Origin: Ktedonobacteraceae bacterium
GTDB taxonomy: Bacteria; Chloroflexota; Ktedonobacteria; Ktedonobacterales; Ktedonobacteraceae
DNA length: 48,963 nucleotides
Direction of reading: 5' to 3'
NCBI GenBank assembly: GCA_019240835.1
Contig: JAFAXQ010000154.1
Span: 1 to 48,963 of the forward strand
How positions within the stretch are numbered: position 1 is the first letter of the stretch; every line of letters starts with the position of its first letter. Shown one piece after another: positions 7,406 to 15,793 of this stretch. Position numbers and translations under genes: made by a program. Below the pieces are notes generated by a model that saw only the letters and a program-made list of their open reading frames with translations, was not told the origin of the DNA and searched no databases.

Positions 7406-9049
7406 GTGCAAAGTGAAACAACAGAGACAGATGCTCTCCAGGTACCAGTGTTGGTTGTTGGAGGTGCCTTGGTAGGACTGTCCATGTCGCTCTTTCTCTC
7501 CTGGCAGGGAGTTCCATCCTTACTAGTTGAGAAGCACCCGCAGCCAGCCCGTCTGCCTCGCGCACGCGGGTATAACGCACGCACGATGGAACTGTTCCGC
7601 GTACTTGGGTTGGAGGAGGCTATTCGTGCAGCTCAGTTGCCCATAGCACAGAATCAGGGAATGGTGCGCGTCGAGTCGCTCGCGGGACGCGAGATTGCCC
7701 GTCTAGATGAGGATGGGCAAGCCGACCTCTCGGCTCTCTCGCCTACTGCAGCATGCATCATCGGCCAGCAACAGCTCGAACCAATTCTGCTCGATGCTGC
7801 AAAGAGGATGGGGAGCGATATCCGTTTCAACAGCGAACTGGTCTCATTTGAGCAGGATGAGACGGGCGTTTCCGCTGTCATTCGTGAACGCGTGACTGGA
7901 CGCGAATGGCGCGTGCGAGCACACTATCTCATCGCTGCCGATGGCGCTCACAGCAGTATTCGTGACGCTCTTGGCATTCAGACCCAAGGACCAGGGACAA
8001 TCTCTTACTCCACCAACGTTTCCTTTGAGGCGGATCTGCGTGAGGCGCTACGTGGGCGGCGCATCTTTCTCTACTATGTGAGCAATCCGCACTTGCCCGA
8101 TGGACAGGCTGGCCTGATGCCAGATGATAATGAGCGACGCTGGTTTTTCGGTACTCCCATCCATCCAGAGCGTGGTGAGCGACGTGAGGATATGACCGAT
8201 GAGCGCTGCATCGAACTCATTCGCATTGCCGTGGGTATGCCTGATCTTGAGGTCAAGATATTGCCTGCCTATCCGTGGGACCCTATAAAAGTGGGTGTGT
8301 GGGAACTGGCGGCACGCTACGCAGAGAGCTATCGCAAAGGGCGTGTTTTTCTGGCTGGTGATGCCGCGCATACGGTGCTGCCAAGTGGTGGGCTGGGTGC
8401 TGGCACTGGTATTCAGGATGCCTTCAATCTGGCTTGGAAGTTGGCTCTGGTCTTGGCAGGCAAGGCTGGTACTGGGTTGCTCGATTCCTATGAATCCGAA
8501 CGGCTGCCAGTAGGCAAACTCGTCGTTGAGCAGACGCTTCAGCGTCAGTTCTATCGTACTGGTACGGCAGAGAGCACGTTAGTTGACAGTGCTGATCTGA
8601 TCTTTGGCTTTCGCTATCGTAGTGCGGCAATCGTTGCCGAACCCGGCGCGAACGAAGCTCCACTTACCCAACATCCTAGTACACTATGCGGTGAGCCAGG
8701 GACACGAGCACCGCATATCATGCTAGAGCGCGATGGCTTACAGATCTCGACCATTGACTTATGTGGAGGCAGATGGACGTTGCTGGTCGGTGACCAGGGT
8801 ACTCTCTGCAACGAGGCGGCGCATCGGGTGAGCAAGCGGCTGGAGCTTCCGCTGTCAGTGTATACCATCGGCGCAGAGCATGGGTTGAAGGATGTCGAAG
8901 GACGGTGGGATGCTGCCTATGGCGTGGGCGCAGCGGGAGCCGTGCTGGTGCGCCCTGATGGCTTCGTCGCGTGGCGTAGCAGCACGGTTGACGAGCAGCC
9001 CGAACTCGCGTTAGAGAAAGCGTTGGTGCGTGTGCTCGCCCTGTGCTGA
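7406..9049 (+). CDS. FAD-dependent aromatic monooxygenase
   Basis: A 547-residue class A flavoprotein hydroxylase of the PheA/TfdB and polyketide-hydroxylase family. The Rossmann motif VLVVGGALVGLSMSLFLSWQG lies at about residues 11-31, the DG motif is YLIAADGAHSSIRDALGI, and the FAD ribityl site is FLAGDAAHTVLPSGGLGAGTGIQ. The C-terminal thioredoxin-like domain ends with AVLVRPDGFVAWR, characteristic of enzymes that hydroxylate aromatic rings or polyketides with NAD(P)H and O2. GTG start at 7406 with GAGGAG about 10 nt upstream. Neighbouring ATP-grasp ligases and an alpha/beta hydrolase suggest a small modification or degradation pathway; the substrate is unknown. Confidence 0.87.
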   Translation: MQSETTETDALQVPVLVVGGALVGLSMSLFLSWQGVPSLLVEKHPQPARLPRARGYNARTMELFRVLGLEEAIRAAQLPIAQNQGMVRVESLAGREIARLDEDGQADLSALSPTAACIIGQQQLEPILLDAAKRMGSDIRFNSELVSFEQDETGVSAVIRERVTGREWRVRAHYLIAADGAHSSIRDALGIQTQGPGTISYSTNVSFEADLREALRGRRIFLYYVSNPHLPDGQAGLMPDDNERRWFFGTPIHPERGERREDMTDERCIELIRIAVGMPDLEVKILPAYPWDPIKVGVWELAARYAESYRKGRVFLAGDAAHTVLPSGGLGAGTGIQDAFNLAWKLALVLAGKAGTGLLDSYESERLPVGKLVVEQTLQRQFYRTGTAESTLVDSADLIFGFRYRSAAIVAEPGANEAPLTQHPSTLCGEPGTRAPHIMLERDGLQISTIDLCGGRWTLLVGDQGTLCNEAAHRVSKRLELPLSVYTIGAEHGLKDVEGRWDAAYGVGAAGAVLVRPDGFVAWRSSTVDEQPELALEKALVRVLALC

Positions 9050-9214
9050 TAGATCATTTCATTTAACTATTGCTTTCGCGTACCTCTGCAAGCGATAGAT
9101 CCCTCATTGCGTATGTGCTAAACTTAGAAGACGAAGCGAAGTAACGAGGCAGTGCAGAAAACAATCACCCAGACTGAGCGCTGAATAGTGCTCAATCATG
9201 TAAGGAGAATAGTT

Positions 9215-10048
9215 ATGAGCAATCCCGACTACCGTGTGGTATGGGTACATGGCATAAGCGATTACAAGGCTGGCTATTCGATGCCGTGGGAGGCAGCATT
9301 TAATACCTACCTGAACTTTCCTGACAGTGACTATCTTGAAGTGCTCTGGTCTAGCGTGTTCACAGGCGTGAACAGGATATCGCTTACCCCCGAAGAGCAG
9401 TTAGCGGCTGATGAGCTACGCAAAGCATTAGCAACAACGTTGCTAGCTCGTGCGACAGCACAACTGCCTGGTGTCTCCGCATTGTTAGGCGAGTGGTCAA
9501 CCCTGACAGACAAGCTAGCTTTGCTCCCTAACCCAGATGACTATATTGGTGAATTCACGAGGTACCTAGCGAGTAGAACCGTACGCAACGCAGTCAAGGA
9601 GAAATTGAAGGAGAAGTTACGCCCGCTGGCTGCGAGCGGAGATGACATCTCACTTATTTCGCATAGCTGGGGAACGGTAGTTGCCTACGAGAGCTTGCTT
9701 GATTTGCAGACAGAGCTTCCTACCTTTAAACTGAGGAACCTGTTCACACTCGGCAGCCCCCTCTGGATGGTACAACTCCTGCTTGATGATCGCTCGGGAC
9801 GCAAGCCAAGCAATACTAGCACCTGGGTGAATATTCATGCTGTAGGCGATCTGATTGGCTCTTGGCTACGTCCAGGCTTCCAGGACGATAAGGATTTTGC
9901 CGTACCCTCATTTGGCACTGGCAATCCTCATTTAAGCTATTTTGTGGCTGGCAATGTGGCAGTGCAACGCGATATCGTCAAAGCCACTATTCTAGGACCG
10001 TATGAAGGCTCAATCAAAGACACATCCCTTGGGGGAATGAGATTGTAA
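9215..10048 (+). CDS. alpha/beta hydrolase (lipase-like)
   Basis: A 277-residue protein with alpha/beta-hydrolase features: the early oxyanion-type VVWVHGISDYKAG, the nucleophile elbow LISHSWGTVVAYE (serine in SHSWG rather than GHSxG), and a late HLSYF histidine. No signal peptide is seen, so it is probably cytosolic. The start was moved to ATG 9215 because AAGGAG sits 8 nt before it; the track start has none. It could hydrolyse esters or act on a product of the upstream monooxygenase, but a 165-bp gap makes co-transcription uncertain. The stop codon lies inside the terminator palindrome. Confidence 0.72.
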   Translation: MSNPDYRVVWVHGISDYKAGYSMPWEAAFNTYLNFPDSDYLEVLWSSVFTGVNRISLTPEEQLAADELRKALATTLLARATAQLPGVSALLGEWSTLTDKLALLPNPDDYIGEFTRYLASRTVRNAVKEKLKEKLRPLAASGDDISLISHSWGTVVAYESLLDLQTELPTFKLRNLFTLGSPLWMVQLLLDDRSGRKPSNTSTWVNIHAVGDLIGSWLRPGFQDDKDFAVPSFGTGNPHLSYFVAGNVAVQRDIVKATILGPYEGSIKDTSLGGMRL

Positions 10049-10103
10049 CTTGAGAACTCGGTGGATAATTGTAAAGTAATTATCTACCGAGTTCTCAAGT
10101 TAC
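10045..10103. terminator. 26-bp palindromic bidirectional terminator containing both stop codons
   Basis: GTAACTTGAGAACTCGGTGG... is mirrored as ...CTACCGAGTTCTCAAGTTAC, giving an almost perfect 26-bp stem with a 7-nt loop. The TAA of the hydrolase gene (10046-10048) and the TAA of the convergent minus-strand gene (10100-10102) sit at symmetric positions inside the arms. Confidence 0.85.
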
Positions 10104-10717
10104 ATCCCACTCCAGAATTTTTTATCCTCTTTCGACATCGTACTGTGCTTAACCGCCTCGGCAAAGCTTTGCTTGCGTGGCCCCTGCTGCTGTTGTTGCG
10201 CCGCATCACGCGTTTGGCGACGGTTCAGCGTCAAAGCGGGCTGGCTATTGTTGAGCAGATTGCTAAACTGCTCGACACTGACTTGGAAGAAGAGGGCAAG
10301 ATGATTAAGCTGGCGCTGACTCAAACTGATCAATTCTATCGCACCAGCCTCAAACTTGCTCCATACCTCAACGCTAAGCCGTAGAGCTCTGGCGGTTTCA
10401 ACTTTGCTCAGGTTGCGACTCTTGCGCAATTCGGCTAGGGTTGTGGCTTGTGGAGTCTGCATGGTCTGCTCTTGCGGGCTGAAAACGCGCTGCATAGCGG
10501 TCTGCAGGGCACGCTGCGTAAGAGGTAAGAGCGCTGCTTGTTCTTCTCCAGACGGAACAGTAGTAGCGTGATACGTAGCGATGAAGTCGATGAGTGCAGT
10601 CTGTTGCTCTGGATGGTCTCGCAGCAGTTTAAGTTGGGCCTGTGTATCGCCAGCCTCTTTTGCAGCCAGCCATGCCATCTTCAAGTGCTGTAATTCAGGA
10701 GTGTTTGTCTCTTGCAT
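10100..10717 (-). CDS. XRE-type helix-turn-helix protein, partner of the sigma factor
   Basis: A 205-residue protein. The central part (TLAELRKSRNLSKVETARALRLSVEVWSKFEAG, about 95-128) is an XRE/Cro-type helix-turn-helix, followed by a glutamine-rich, basic C-terminus. The N-terminal 90 residues are helical and unrecognised. The start was moved to ATG 10717: the upstream ORF extension overlaps the sigma gene in another frame, while this ATG follows the sigma stop by 14 nt with AAGG and GGAAG nearby. Co-transcription with the sigma factor suggests a regulator of it, possibly anti-sigma-like or a co-activator; this is inference from position only. Confidence 0.65.
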   Translation of the reverse strand: MQETNTPELQHLKMAWLAAKEAGDTQAQLKLLRDHPEQQTALIDFIATYHATTVPSGEEQAALLPLTQRALQTAMQRVFSPQEQTMQTPQATTLAELRKSRNLSKVETARALRLSVEVWSKFEAGAIELISLSQRQLNHLALFFQVSVEQFSNLLNNSQPALTLNRRQTRDAAQQQQQGPRKQSFAEAVKHSTMSKEDKKFWSGM

Positions 10718-10731
10718 CTCTTCCAACCTTT

Positions 10732-11502
10732 CTATCCTTGCTGTGATACTCCGCCTGTCATGGGCGCGTTTACGGGCGGGTTCATCATATATTGTTCTTG
10801 GGCGAGGCATTCACGTAGACGAGTGCGCGCACGCTCGTAGCGTAAGCGTACAGTGCGCTCAGTCTTCTTACAGACAGTGGCGATGTCATCCCATTTCATG
10901 CCTTCTACGCCGCGTAGGACCATAACCATGCGGTCCAAGGGGTCACGCAAGTAGAGCAGAATACGTCGGCTCTCCTCCTGTGCGTGCAAGTGTTCGTATT
11001 GATCGTATGCATCGGCTACGTCGGCTAGGGGGCCACTCTCATCATCAGGCAGGGTTGGACGCAGTGGCTCCACTAATGCACGTGGCACATGTTGTGGACG
11101 CCCCAGCGGACGCCCCTTTTCGTCGCGTCGATACTGCAATCCCTCCTGGCGTAGCACACGATTAAATTCATCAATACAAAGGCAGCGCAGATAGTACATA
11201 AAATTCTGCGTCATAAATACTTCTTGCGCATCCTGTACCTCGCGTAAGAGGTGCTCAGCCATATTCGCAATGGCGTCTTCACGCAGGTCAGGTCGATGGC
11301 GCAGCCCTTGCGTATGGCGCTGAAATATCGGAGCACAACGTTGTAGCAACACCTCCGCTAGGTATTGTACCCCACTCATCTCATGGCTTGCCTTGAGCGT
11401 ACGTATTGCCAACACAAGCTCGGTCTCGCTTATCTCGTAGCATCCCTCTGCTGTCCGACGCTGCAAGCGCTCAGCAAGTGTCGGATCACTCAGATCGATC
11501 AT
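10732..11502 (-). CDS. RNA polymerase sigma factor, sigma-70/ECF-like
   Basis: A 256-residue protein. The N-terminal half contains a region 2-like stretch (EVFMTQNFMYYLRCLCIDEFNRVLRQEG), and the C-terminus carries a region 4 helix-turn-helix (DRMVMVLRGVEGMKWDDIATVCKKTERTVRLRYERARTRL) for -35 recognition. A spacer with acidic DDES lies between. GGGGGG lies 5 nt before the ATG. It is the first gene of a two-gene minus-strand operon with the XRE protein and is divergent from the radical SAM gene. Target promoters are not recognisable here. Confidence 0.78.
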   Translation of the reverse strand: MIDLSDPTLAERLQRRTAEGCYEISETELVLAIRTLKASHEMSGVQYLAEVLLQRCAPIFQRHTQGLRHRPDLREDAIANMAEHLLREVQDAQEVFMTQNFMYYLRCLCIDEFNRVLRQEGLQYRRDEKGRPLGRPQHVPRALVEPLRPTLPDDESGPLADVADAYDQYEHLHAQEESRRILLYLRDPLDRMVMVLRGVEGMKWDDIATVCKKTERTVRLRYERARTRLRECLAQEQYMMNPPVNAPMTGGVSQQG

Positions 11503-11669
11503 AAGTACCCCCCAAAAGTAGTACTACCTTCTGTGGTTCTCGCTTTCCTGTCTCCTCTATAGTATATTCTTTCTATCGTGGAAAAAGGTGGCAATGTGAA
11601 AGCGATAATATATATGAAAAAACTCTTTTAATTTACCCACATTGTCTAATTCTCAGGGGGAAAGCAGAC

Positions 11670-12761
11670 ATGCTTGAAGTCCTACCAAAAGTTGCGAAGA
11701 TGCAGGCGTCATATGCTCTGGGCAAACCGCTTGCAAACCCGCTCAACCTAACGATTAGTGTCAGCTACCGTTGTAATTCTCGCTGTAAAACGTGTAATGT
11801 CTGGCAACGCCCAAATGACGACTTTACCATCGAGGAATATGATAAGACATTTGCCTCCATCGGTCGTGATGCCTATTGGTTCACCTTCAGTGGTGGTGAG
11901 CCGACGTTGCGTAAGGATCTGCCAGAGATGGTCGAGGCTGCTTATCGGCACTGTCGCCCTGGCATTATCAATATTCCCACTAACGGCATTCAAGACAAGA
12001 TCATTCCGGGGCGCGTCGAGCGCGTCCTGCAGGCAGCTCCCACCTCTGACGTAATTGTCAATCTCTCGCTAGATGGCGTTGGCGAAAAGCATGATATCGT
12101 GCGTGGTGTGAAGGGCAACTTCGAGCGCGCCATGCGTACCTACGCTGGTCTCAAGGCGCTCAAAGAACGTTACAAGAACTTCACGCTTGGCGTCCACACC
12201 GTGATCTCAAACTTCAACGTTGGCGAGTTCGAGGATATCTATGCCTTCGTACGTGATGAACTGAAGCCCGATTCTTTCATCAGCGAGATTGCTGAGGAGC
12301 GCGTTGAACTTGATACCGTCGGTATGGGTATCACACCTCCTATCGAGAAGTACAAACCCGTTATCGACAAGCTGCAAGAAGGTATTCGCAACGCTGAGTT
12401 CAGCGGTGTCTCGCGCATCACCCAGTCCTTCCGTGACCGCTACTACGATCTGGTGAAGCGCACACTCGTCGAGAAGCGTCAGATTATCCCTTGCCTGGCA
12501 GGGATTGCTTCAGCGCAGATTGCTCCCAACGGTGATGTGTGGACCTGCTGTATCCGCGCCGAGTCTGTAGGCAATCTGCGCGAGCACAACTACGACTTCA
12601 GATCAACTTGGAATACAGTCAAGGCCAACGAACTGCGTCGCAGCATCAAAGCAGGGGAGTGCTACTGCCCACTAGCCAACGCAGCATACACCAACATGCT
12701 CTGCCATATACCGACGCTAAGCAGTGTAGCATTTGATGTGGCCAAGAGCGCAATAAACTAG
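11670..12761 (+). CDS. radical SAM protein with SPASM-like C-terminal cysteines
   Basis: A 363-residue radical SAM enzyme. The 4Fe-4S motif is CNSRCKTC (CxxxCxxC, about residues 35-42), followed by the SAM-binding FTFSGGEPTLRKDLPE and later LSLDGVGEKHDIVRG. The C-terminal region has further cysteines (IIPCLAG, WTCCIRAE, GECYCPL, NMLC) in a SPASM-like pattern that could hold auxiliary clusters. The substrate is unknown: no peptide precursor or obvious cofactor-pathway genes are adjacent. SD AGGGGGAAAG. The next two genes (a degenerate response regulator and a zinc-ribbon protein) follow on the same strand. Confidence 0.83.
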   Translation: MLEVLPKVAKMQASYALGKPLANPLNLTISVSYRCNSRCKTCNVWQRPNDDFTIEEYDKTFASIGRDAYWFTFSGGEPTLRKDLPEMVEAAYRHCRPGIINIPTNGIQDKIIPGRVERVLQAAPTSDVIVNLSLDGVGEKHDIVRGVKGNFERAMRTYAGLKALKERYKNFTLGVHTVISNFNVGEFEDIYAFVRDELKPDSFISEIAEERVELDTVGMGITPPIEKYKPVIDKLQEGIRNAEFSGVSRITQSFRDRYYDLVKRTLVEKRQIIPCLAGIASAQIAPNGDVWTCCIRAESVGNLREHNYDFRSTWNTVKANELRRSIKAGECYCPLANAAYTNMLCHIPTLSSVAFDVAKSAIN

Positions 12762-12855
12762 TAAAAATGTCCTACTGCTATGGAGGGAGGTAGGTTCGCG
12801 TTCGTTACACGAAGTAGTCCCGCTGTAACAGCAGGATACTAGAGAGAGAACTCGC

Positions 12856-13542
12856 ATGCAAGGCACCGAGACTGACGCTCAGGAAAAAGACGAGCAGCCA
12901 AGGCGTATTCGCATCCTGCTTGTTGACGAACACGAAGTAGTACGCAAGGGTCTCTGTGCGATGCTCAAGGAAGAAGCCGATTTCGAGCTGGCCGGACAGG
13001 CCAGCTCTGGCGATGCGGCAGTGATACAGGCTATACAGTTGCAGCCAGATATTGTCCTACTCGGTATCTTCCTTGGAGCATCTGACGGTCTGGATGTAGC
13101 ACAACAGTTACAACGTGCCTGTCCTAGTGTACGCATCGTCATCTTCACGGCAGTGACAGAGGATGAGCATCTCATGCACGCTATGCGTATCGGTGTACAT
13201 GGCTATCTGCAAAAATCGCAGCCGCTTAATGATGTGCTAGCTGCTCTGCGTGCTGTCTACCAGGGGGAACGTGTTGTAAGTAACCCTCGTGCCATCTCTA
13301 AGGTGCTTAGCGAGTTTAGTCGCTTAACCAAGGAGCAACAGCGTCTCCGTTTGGGGCTTAGCGACCTGGAGATAGAGTTGGTACGGCTGGTCGCCGAGGG
13401 ATGTAGTAACAAAGAGATCGCCTCACGTCAATTCTGGAGCGAGGTCACGGTAAAGCGCAAGATGCAGGACATTTACCGCAAGTTGCAGGCGAGCGACCGC
13501 GCCCAGGCAGTAGCCGAGGCTATGCGCTTGGGCCTCATATAA
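12856..13542 (+). CDS. LuxR/NarL-type response regulator lacking the phospho-acceptor Asp
   Basis: A 228-residue protein: receiver domain (about 17-135) and a C-terminal LuxR-type helix-turn-helix (LSDLEIELVRLVAEGCSNKEIASRQFWSEVTVKRKMQDI, about 165-210). The receiver keeps the acidic pair DE (24-25), the Thr (98) and the Lys (120). The strand-3 site normally reading LLDIxMP is LLGIFLG, so Gly70 replaces the phosphorylated Asp. It is therefore likely an atypical, phosphorylation-independent regulator. No histidine kinase is nearby. AGAGAG precedes the ATG. It sits 94 bp after the radical SAM gene and 38 bp before the zinc-ribbon gene. Confidence 0.85.
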   Translation: MQGTETDAQEKDEQPRRIRILLVDEHEVVRKGLCAMLKEEADFELAGQASSGDAAVIQAIQLQPDIVLLGIFLGASDGLDVAQQLQRACPSVRIVIFTAVTEDEHLMHAMRIGVHGYLQKSQPLNDVLAALRAVYQGERVVSNPRAISKVLSEFSRLTKEQQRLRLGLSDLEIELVRLVAEGCSNKEIASRQFWSEVTVKRKMQDIYRKLQASDRAQAVAEAMRLGLI

Positions 13543-13580
13543 CTTATCCATTTTATCTGCATTGCAAAGGAGGAAAAGTT

Positions 13581-13856
13581 GTGATCATATGTCCGCAGTG
13601 CGATACTGAGAACGAAGATGATGTCAAAAACTGCAAGAAATGCCGTGTGAATATGTACTGGGCATTTCAGCACTATGAAGAGCTAGCATCTCTACGTCAG
13701 GCAAATCAACTGTCGCCACGCCCTCAGTCGGCATCTTTCCTGCTGAATACCAGCAGCAGAATCGACGATGGCCCAACTGTAGGCTGGCTGCGCAACACCA
13801 TCAAGAAATTTGGTTTGAGAGAAGCCGGTAAAAGGGTATGTACCACTACTGAATAG
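13581..13856 (+). CDS. small zinc-ribbon protein
   Basis: A 91-residue protein with an N-terminal rubredoxin-type zinc ribbon, CPQC...CKKC (residues 4-7 and 18-21), followed by an aromatic helix (MYWAFQHYEELASL) and a low-complexity tail. GTG start with an excellent AAAGGAGG 7 nt upstream. Probably co-transcribed with the response regulator. Function unknown; similar short ribbons serve as protein- or RNA-interaction modules. The stop codon lies in the left arm of the terminator. Confidence 0.75.
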   Translation: MIICPQCDTENEDDVKNCKKCRVNMYWAFQHYEELASLRQANQLSPRPQSASFLLNTSSRIDDGPTVGWLRNTIKKFGLREAGKRVCTTTE

Positions 13857-13890
13857 ATTGGCACGAGAAAAATGCCAATCTATCCAGTAG
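13846..13890. terminator. bidirectional terminator, zinc-ribbon gene / epimerase gene
   Basis: An 18-bp stem with one mismatch (CTACTGAATAGATTGGCA / TGCCAATCTATCCAGTAG) and loop CGAGAAAAA. The zinc-ribbon TAG is in the left arm, and the convergent epimerase stop begins 4 bp after the right arm. Confidence 0.8.
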
Positions 13891-13893
13891 GGA

Positions 13894-14934
13894 TTACTTG
13901 TTTGCACCAGCAAGCGGGGCAAACTGACTAGCCTGGGTGACGGACGCTTGAGCCATGCCGCCGCTATTGAACCACTCCGCAGCTAGCTTGATTCCCTCGC
14001 GCAGGTCTACTTTTGGCTGATAACCTAGTTCCCTGCGTGCCTTCTCTACACTATGCATGTTATCAGAACCAAACATCATCGCTCCCAGTTGCGTCAATAT
14101 CGGTTTGCTGTGTGTCACACGGGCAACAATTTTCTCCGCAACAATGCTGCCGCAGTAAATCGGTAGATAGGGGAGATGGATGCTAGGACGATGGCCGCCG
14201 ACGGCATCTGCTATCGCATTGAACATTTCCAACGCTGTGAGAGGATGGTCATTCGTAATATTATAGATATTGCCAGCAGCATTCTCGTGATAGCCAGCCA
14301 GCATAAAGCCCTGAACTATGTCGGTCACATAGCAGAAGGGAAGGTGCTGGTTCCCACTGCCAAGGATATAGGCCTTGCCCTGTCTCGTTCTCTCTGCCAT
14401 ACGCCCGAAGTGCAAGCGATCTCCAGGTCCAAAGAAGGTGCCAGGACGTAAGATGACAGTTTCGGTATCGCTGCTAACCATCAGTTTCTGTATCATACGG
14501 TCTCCCTCAGCTTTTGTTATGCTGTAGGGGTCGGGATCGGGCCGTAACGGGTCTTTCTCCGTCAAATAGCGGCCATGCCCGAGACCGTAGACGGTATGCG
14601 AGCTGGTATGGACAAAGCGGCGCACACCAGCCTTCTGTGCTGCCTTATACAAATTGCTAGAACCGGTCACATTCACTAATCGGTAATCAGACAAGGGACG
14701 CCAGACACCCATCATTCCTGCCAGATGAAACACAAGTTCAACATCTTTCACAGCAGGCTCTAACGTGCTGGCATCGGTAATATCTCCTCGTACTACCTCC
14801 ACACCCTGTGCAACTAACCTATCAGCATCCTCGACAGGCAGCACAAGCGCACGAATCTCCTCGTTACGCTCTTGTAATTCCTTTATCAAGTGCCCACCGA
14901 GTAACCCGGTAGCACCACTAATTAGCACTTTCAT
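13894..14934 (-). CDS. NAD-dependent epimerase/dehydratase (3-beta-HSD-like)
   Basis: A 346-residue extended short-chain dehydrogenase. NAD-binding GATGLLGGHL is at the N-terminus, VFHLAG follows, and the catalytic triad is visible as HTSSHTVYG (Ser), then YSITK (Tyr and Lys). The mid-region FCYVTDIVQGFMLAG and the C-terminal LGYQPKVDLREGIKLAAEWF are typical of the 3-beta-hydroxysteroid dehydrogenase/isomerase-like group. The likely substrate is a sterol-like or sugar-nucleotide alcohol, not determinable here. GAGAGAA lies before the ATG. Monocistronic. Confidence 0.87.
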   Translation of the reverse strand: MKVLISGATGLLGGHLIKELQERNEEIRALVLPVEDADRLVAQGVEVVRGDITDASTLEPAVKDVELVFHLAGMMGVWRPLSDYRLVNVTGSSNLYKAAQKAGVRRFVHTSSHTVYGLGHGRYLTEKDPLRPDPDPYSITKAEGDRMIQKLMVSSDTETVILRPGTFFGPGDRLHFGRMAERTRQGKAYILGSGNQHLPFCYVTDIVQGFMLAGYHENAAGNIYNITNDHPLTALEMFNAIADAVGGHRPSIHLPYLPIYCGSIVAEKIVARVTHSKPILTQLGAMMFGSDNMHSVEKARRELGYQPKVDLREGIKLAAEWFNSGGMAQASVTQASQFAPLAGANK

Positions 14935-15092
14935 TACAGTTCTCTCATTTCTCGCCTTAGAATGGCATACGGATGTACAATAAGATAAGAAGGCTATCTG
15001 CTCAACTAAAAATCTACTTGCCCTATTTCCTAACGAGTTAAAGAGATTATAAAAGAATTAGAGATCTTGAAGTACTATAGTAGGAGAGAACT

Positions 15093-15278
15093 ATGTCAGA
15101 CCAGGCACTAGAACAAGCATCAACACCTGACAGAGATAAGGTCACGCAGCAGCGGGCGAAGCCACGGTATCCAGATTGGCCCACTTCAGTGCCAGGGCCA
15201 CTTGCTACTCCGCCACCTCCAGGCCAACATCCCATCAATGCACTGCGCTCCGAACAGGTAGTTGAGAGAAGAGAATAG
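15093..15278 (+). CDS. small hydrophilic hypothetical protein (61 aa)
   Basis: A short ORF with a strong AGGAGAG 5 nt before the ATG. The product is charged in the N-terminal half and proline-rich in the middle (VPGPLATPPPPGQHP), with no membrane segment; probably disordered. It ends 2 bp from the convergent dinB-like stop codon, the tight packing expected of a real gene. No family recognised. Confidence 0.5.
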   Translation: MSDQALEQASTPDRDKVTQQRAKPRYPDWPTSVPGPLATPPPPGQHPINALRSEQVVERRE

Positions 15279-15280
15279 AC

Positions 15281-15793
15281 CTACTCCTCCACAATCGTCT
15301 TAAGCGCTGCCAGTTGTTCAGCGTGTTGTTTGTCATGCGTGGGTAATATATTTACCAGTTGGTAGAATTTGCATTGGTCTCCCCAGCGCTCACTTCTGAA
15401 GGGACGTTCCCACGCCTCAACAGGAAGAGCCGCTAGGTATTCAAAGATCTCCTCGCGTCGTGCAGCCATGCCAGCCAAAACGGCATCAAGCGACACGGGC
15501 GGCTCAGATGCACGAGTGAGATGAGGAGCAAGTTCGCCAAGGTCGGAGACAAGGGGATTGTCCTCGTCTTGTACGCGCCGCATCTGTTCAAGCGCCATAT
15601 CATCGGTAACATAGAGATGATGTGCAAGCTGTAGCGGTGACCACTCACTCCCCATAGGCTCTTGAGCCAATGCCTGTTTGCTGAATTTTGCCAATTGCCC
15701 CATAAACTCGATGCGAGCTGCCACCATCTTGGGCCGCACCTCCTCAAATGGGTTCTCTACAGCAGTCACGAGTTCCTCCAGACTATTCTTCAC
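15281..15793 (-). CDS. DinB-family protein
   Basis: A 170-residue four-helix-bundle DinB/YfiT-like protein. Putative metal-ligand histidines are visible in QLAHHLYVTDD and in the C-terminal THDKQHAEQL. Members are often thiol-dependent metalloenzymes or stress proteins of unknown reaction. Its start overlaps the end of parB by 11 nt, so it appears to be the third gene of the parA-parB operon and translationally coupled to it, an unusual partner for a partition system. Confidence 0.77.
   Translation of the reverse strand: MKNSLEELVTAVENPFEEVRPKMVAARIEFMGQLAKFSKQALAQEPMGSEWSPLQLAHHLYVTDDMALEQMRRVQDEDNPLVSDLGELAPHLTRASEPPVSLDAVLAGMAARREEIFEYLAALPVEAWERPFRSERWGDQCKFYQLVNILPTHDKQHAEQLAALKTIVEE

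Noticed and set aside
10061-10384. 107-aa plus-strand ORF opposite the XRE gene
   Set aside because: Antisense shadow of the minus-strand HTH gene and starts in the terminator palindrome.
11670-14934. hopanoid-type HpnH/HpnA pair (radical SAM plus epimerase)
   Set aside because: The radical SAM N-terminus and Cys spacing do not fit HpnH, and the epimerase is on the opposite strand with its own terminator.
15076-15081. TATAGT as promoter of the 61-aa gene
   Set aside because: It is only about 12 nt before the start codon and overlaps the Shine-Dalgarno region; no -35 box.
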